From assembly GCF_000427315.1 (NCBI RefSeq), contig NZ_AUPJ01000479.1:4762-37604 (forward strand): a stretch of 32,843 bases of DNA, given 5' to 3'. This document shows positions 31,391-32,843 of this stretch, in pieces. Source of the DNA: Arthrobacter sp. TB 26. Its GTDB lineage: Bacteria > Actinomycetota > Actinomycetes > Actinomycetales > Micrococcaceae. Below the pieces are notes generated by a model, which was given only the letters and a program-made list of their open reading frames with translations, had not been told where the DNA came from and made no database searches. The translations under genes were made by a program, and so were the position numbers. Within the stretch, counting starts at the first letter, position 1. The number at the start of each line of letters is the position of its first letter.

Positions 31391-32809
31391 GTGTCGTCTT
31401 TAACGGGAGAACCTCGAACCAACAGGAAGTACGCGCAGGGGCAGAAGGATGAGTTCTTCGTCGTGTTCGACCGGCTCAAGAGCACGGGGGCGGCGGCCAG
31501 GGAGCTGGGATTGAGCCCCGATACGTGCGCCGGCTGGGTGCGTAAAGCCGGACTGAAGAGCCATGGTAAACCGGGGGCGCGCCCTCACCGGGGCCGGGAT
31601 GAGTACTTCCGGTTACGCAAGGCCGGCTTGAGTCGGCGGGAGGCGGCCGCAGCGGTCAGCGTGCATCCCAGGACCGCGGCGGAGTGGGACCTGGGGATTC
31701 GTAAGTCAGGCGGCCGACGCATTTACGCTGATGGGCGGGTGGTCGATTACAAACGTGGTGTGACCACTATGACCTCGCCGGCCCTCGCCCCACCGACAGC
31801 GGCTCTCGAGAAACTCATCGACCCGCGATTTCTTAGCGTGCAGGAGCGGGAGATGATCCGGGACCTGAAAGCCTCGGGTTCATCGATGCGGGCGATCGCC
31901 AGCGTGCTTGGCCGTTCGGCTTCAACGATCAGCCGCGAGCTGGGCCGAAATGCCGATGCCCTGTTGGGCTATCTGCCCCACGGGGCGCAGCGGAAGGCCG
32001 CTGCCCGGCGGCCACGACCCAAAAACGCCAAGCTCGCTGGCGAGTCGGACCTGCGCGACTATGTGAAGGCCAAGCTGCTCATACGCTGGTCTCCGGAGCA
32101 GATCAGCCACACCCTGGTCAAAAAGTTCCCCGACCAACCGGAGATGCGTGTGAGTCCAGAGACGATCTATCAAGCCCTCTACGTCCAGGCCAGAGGCGGA
32201 CTCAAACGCGAAATACAGGCAGCCCTGCGCACCGGCCGGACCCGCCGGAAACACCACCAGAGCGGGGAACAGCGCACCTCCCGGTTCGTGGATCCGATGG
32301 TCATGATCTCCGAGCGTCCACCCGAGATCGAGGACCGCGCAGTACCCGGTCATTGGGAGGGGGATCTCATCACCGGCGCCTACAACCAGTCCGCGATCGG
32401 AACCCTGGTCGAACGCACCACCCGCTACGTGATGCTCGTCCACCTGCCAAATGACCACACCGCCGAAACCGTCCGGGACGGGCTCATCAACACCATCTCT
32501 GCCCTGCCGGCACATCTGCGAGGCTCTCTGACCTGGGACCAGGGCGCGGAAATGGCCGCCCACAAGACCTTCACCCTAGCCACCGAAATGCAGGTTTACT
32601 TCTGCGACCCAGCCAGCCCCTGGCAGCGCGGTTCGAACGAGAACACTAACGGGCTGCTGCGCCAGTACTTCCCCAAAAGCACCGACCTGTCCGCCTACGG
32701 ACCTGAAGACCTCGAACACGTCGCTCAGGAGCTCAACGGCCGCCCACGCAAAACGCTCGGCTGGGATACCCCAGCCGAGCGTCTACGTGATTTACTACTA
32801 ACCACCTAA
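31391..32809 (+). CDS. IS30-family transposase
   Basis: A 472-residue DDE transposase. The N-terminal part has two helix-turn-helix regions (STGAAARELGLSPDT and GLSRREAAAAVSVHPRTAAEW), and the IS30-type HTH LKASGSSMRAIASVLGRSASTISREL follows near residue 170. The catalytic core gives GHWEGDLITG with the first Asp, LTWDQGAEM with the second, and SPWQRGSNENTNGLLRQYFP with the Glu. WSPEQISH and SPETIYQAL are further family marks. A GTG at 31391, immediately after the left-end stem, is the likeliest start; in-frame starts within the repeat would also read through. The gene looks functional and ends six codons before the right repeat region. Confidence 0.92.
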   Translation: MSSLTGEPRTNRKYAQGQKDEFFVVFDRLKSTGAAARELGLSPDTCAGWVRKAGLKSHGKPGARPHRGRDEYFRLRKAGLSRREAAAAVSVHPRTAAEWDLGIRKSGGRRIYADGRVVDYKRGVTTMTSPALAPPTAALEKLIDPRFLSVQEREMIRDLKASGSSMRAIASVLGRSASTISRELGRNADALLGYLPHGAQRKAAARRPRPKNAKLAGESDLRDYVKAKLLIRWSPEQISHTLVKKFPDQPEMRVSPETIYQALYVQARGGLKREIQAALRTGRTRRKHHQSGEQRTSRFVDPMVMISERPPEIEDRAVPGHWEGDLITGAYNQSAIGTLVERTTRYVMLVHLPNDHTAETVRDGLINTISALPAHLRGSLTWDQGAEMAAHKTFTLATEMQVYFCDPASPWQRGSNENTNGLLRQYFPKSTDLSAYGPEDLEHVAQELNGRPRKTLGWDTPAERLRDLLLTT

Positions 32810-32843
32810 CCACCAGGTGTTGCAACGACCCCTAGAAACCGCC

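Larger units (their letters stand above)
31349..32831 (+). mobile_element. IS30-family insertion sequence, complete
   Basis: Inverted repeats GGTCGTTGCAACACC (31350-31364) and its reverse complement (32816-32830) bracket a single transposase gene, about 1.48 kb in all. CTAG at 31345-31348 and 32832-32835 is a probable 4-bp target duplication, leaving one extra base at each end of the element. IS30 elements favour short palindromic targets, so CTAG fits, although a shorter duplication is possible. The element is intact and sits at the edge of the decayed region. Confidence 0.88.

Noticed and set aside
1-32843. CRISPR array, tRNA, rRNA or prophage structural genes
   Set aside because: No regularly spaced repeats, cloverleaf-like segments, rRNA signatures or phage capsid/tail proteins were recognised on either strand by eye.

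Overview
The window is high-GC DNA with an actinobacterial flavour. Short ATGA gene overlaps, GTG/TTG starts, apparently leaderless promoters, an EthA/EthR-type gene pair and the general protein similarity all point to Micrococcaceae of the Arthrobacter/Pseudarthrobacter type. This assignment is inference from recognised families; no rRNA or tRNA gene is present to confirm it.

Region 1 (1-9208, minus strand) is one long catabolic operon with a LysR regulator at its head. In transcription order it encodes an MHS-family MFS transporter, an AroE-like quinate/shikimate dehydrogenase, an SDR, a Gfo/Idh/MocA oxidoreductase, an Old Yellow Enzyme/2,4-dienoyl-CoA reductase-type flavoprotein, an xylose-isomerase-like TIM barrel, an aldo/keto reductase and the first 22 codons of a FAD-dependent oxidoreductase cut by the window edge. 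Uptake plus successive redox steps on an alicyclic polyol acid is the most natural reading. A 10-7-10 dyad sits over a putative promoter between the LysR gene and the transporter.

Region 2 (9293-14875) looks like a ketone-oxidation module: an SDR, a TetR(EthR-like)-hydroxyacyl-CoA dehydrogenase pair, and a divergent EthA-type Baeyer-Villiger monooxygenase fused in one 805-residue chain to an alpha/beta hydrolase. The fusion would make an ester and then cleave it. An AlkD-like DNA alkylation repair gene follows.

Region 3 (14899-20502) holds small hypothetical proteins, a degenerate EAL-domain protein, a LigB-type extradiol dioxygenase with a leaderless promoter, and a membrane protein/DUF4230 pair closed by a near-perfect terminator.

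Region 4 (20592-31265) is an accessory, decaying region. Intact genes (PhzF-like, a glycine-rich membrane/coiled-coil two-gene cassette, a DUF898-like membrane protein, a GIY-YIG protein, a secreted proline-rich protein) are interleaved with wrecks: a DUF2087 gene, an EamA transporter, an HsdR C-terminal remnant, a GIY-YIG gene with two frameshifts, a lipoprotein broken by an 8-bp tandem duplication, an endonuclease/exonuclease/phosphatase gene and a truncated nucleotidyltransferase.

Region 5 (31349-32831) is a complete IS30-family element with inverted repeats and a probable CTAG target duplication. No CRISPR array, tRNA or rRNA was seen.
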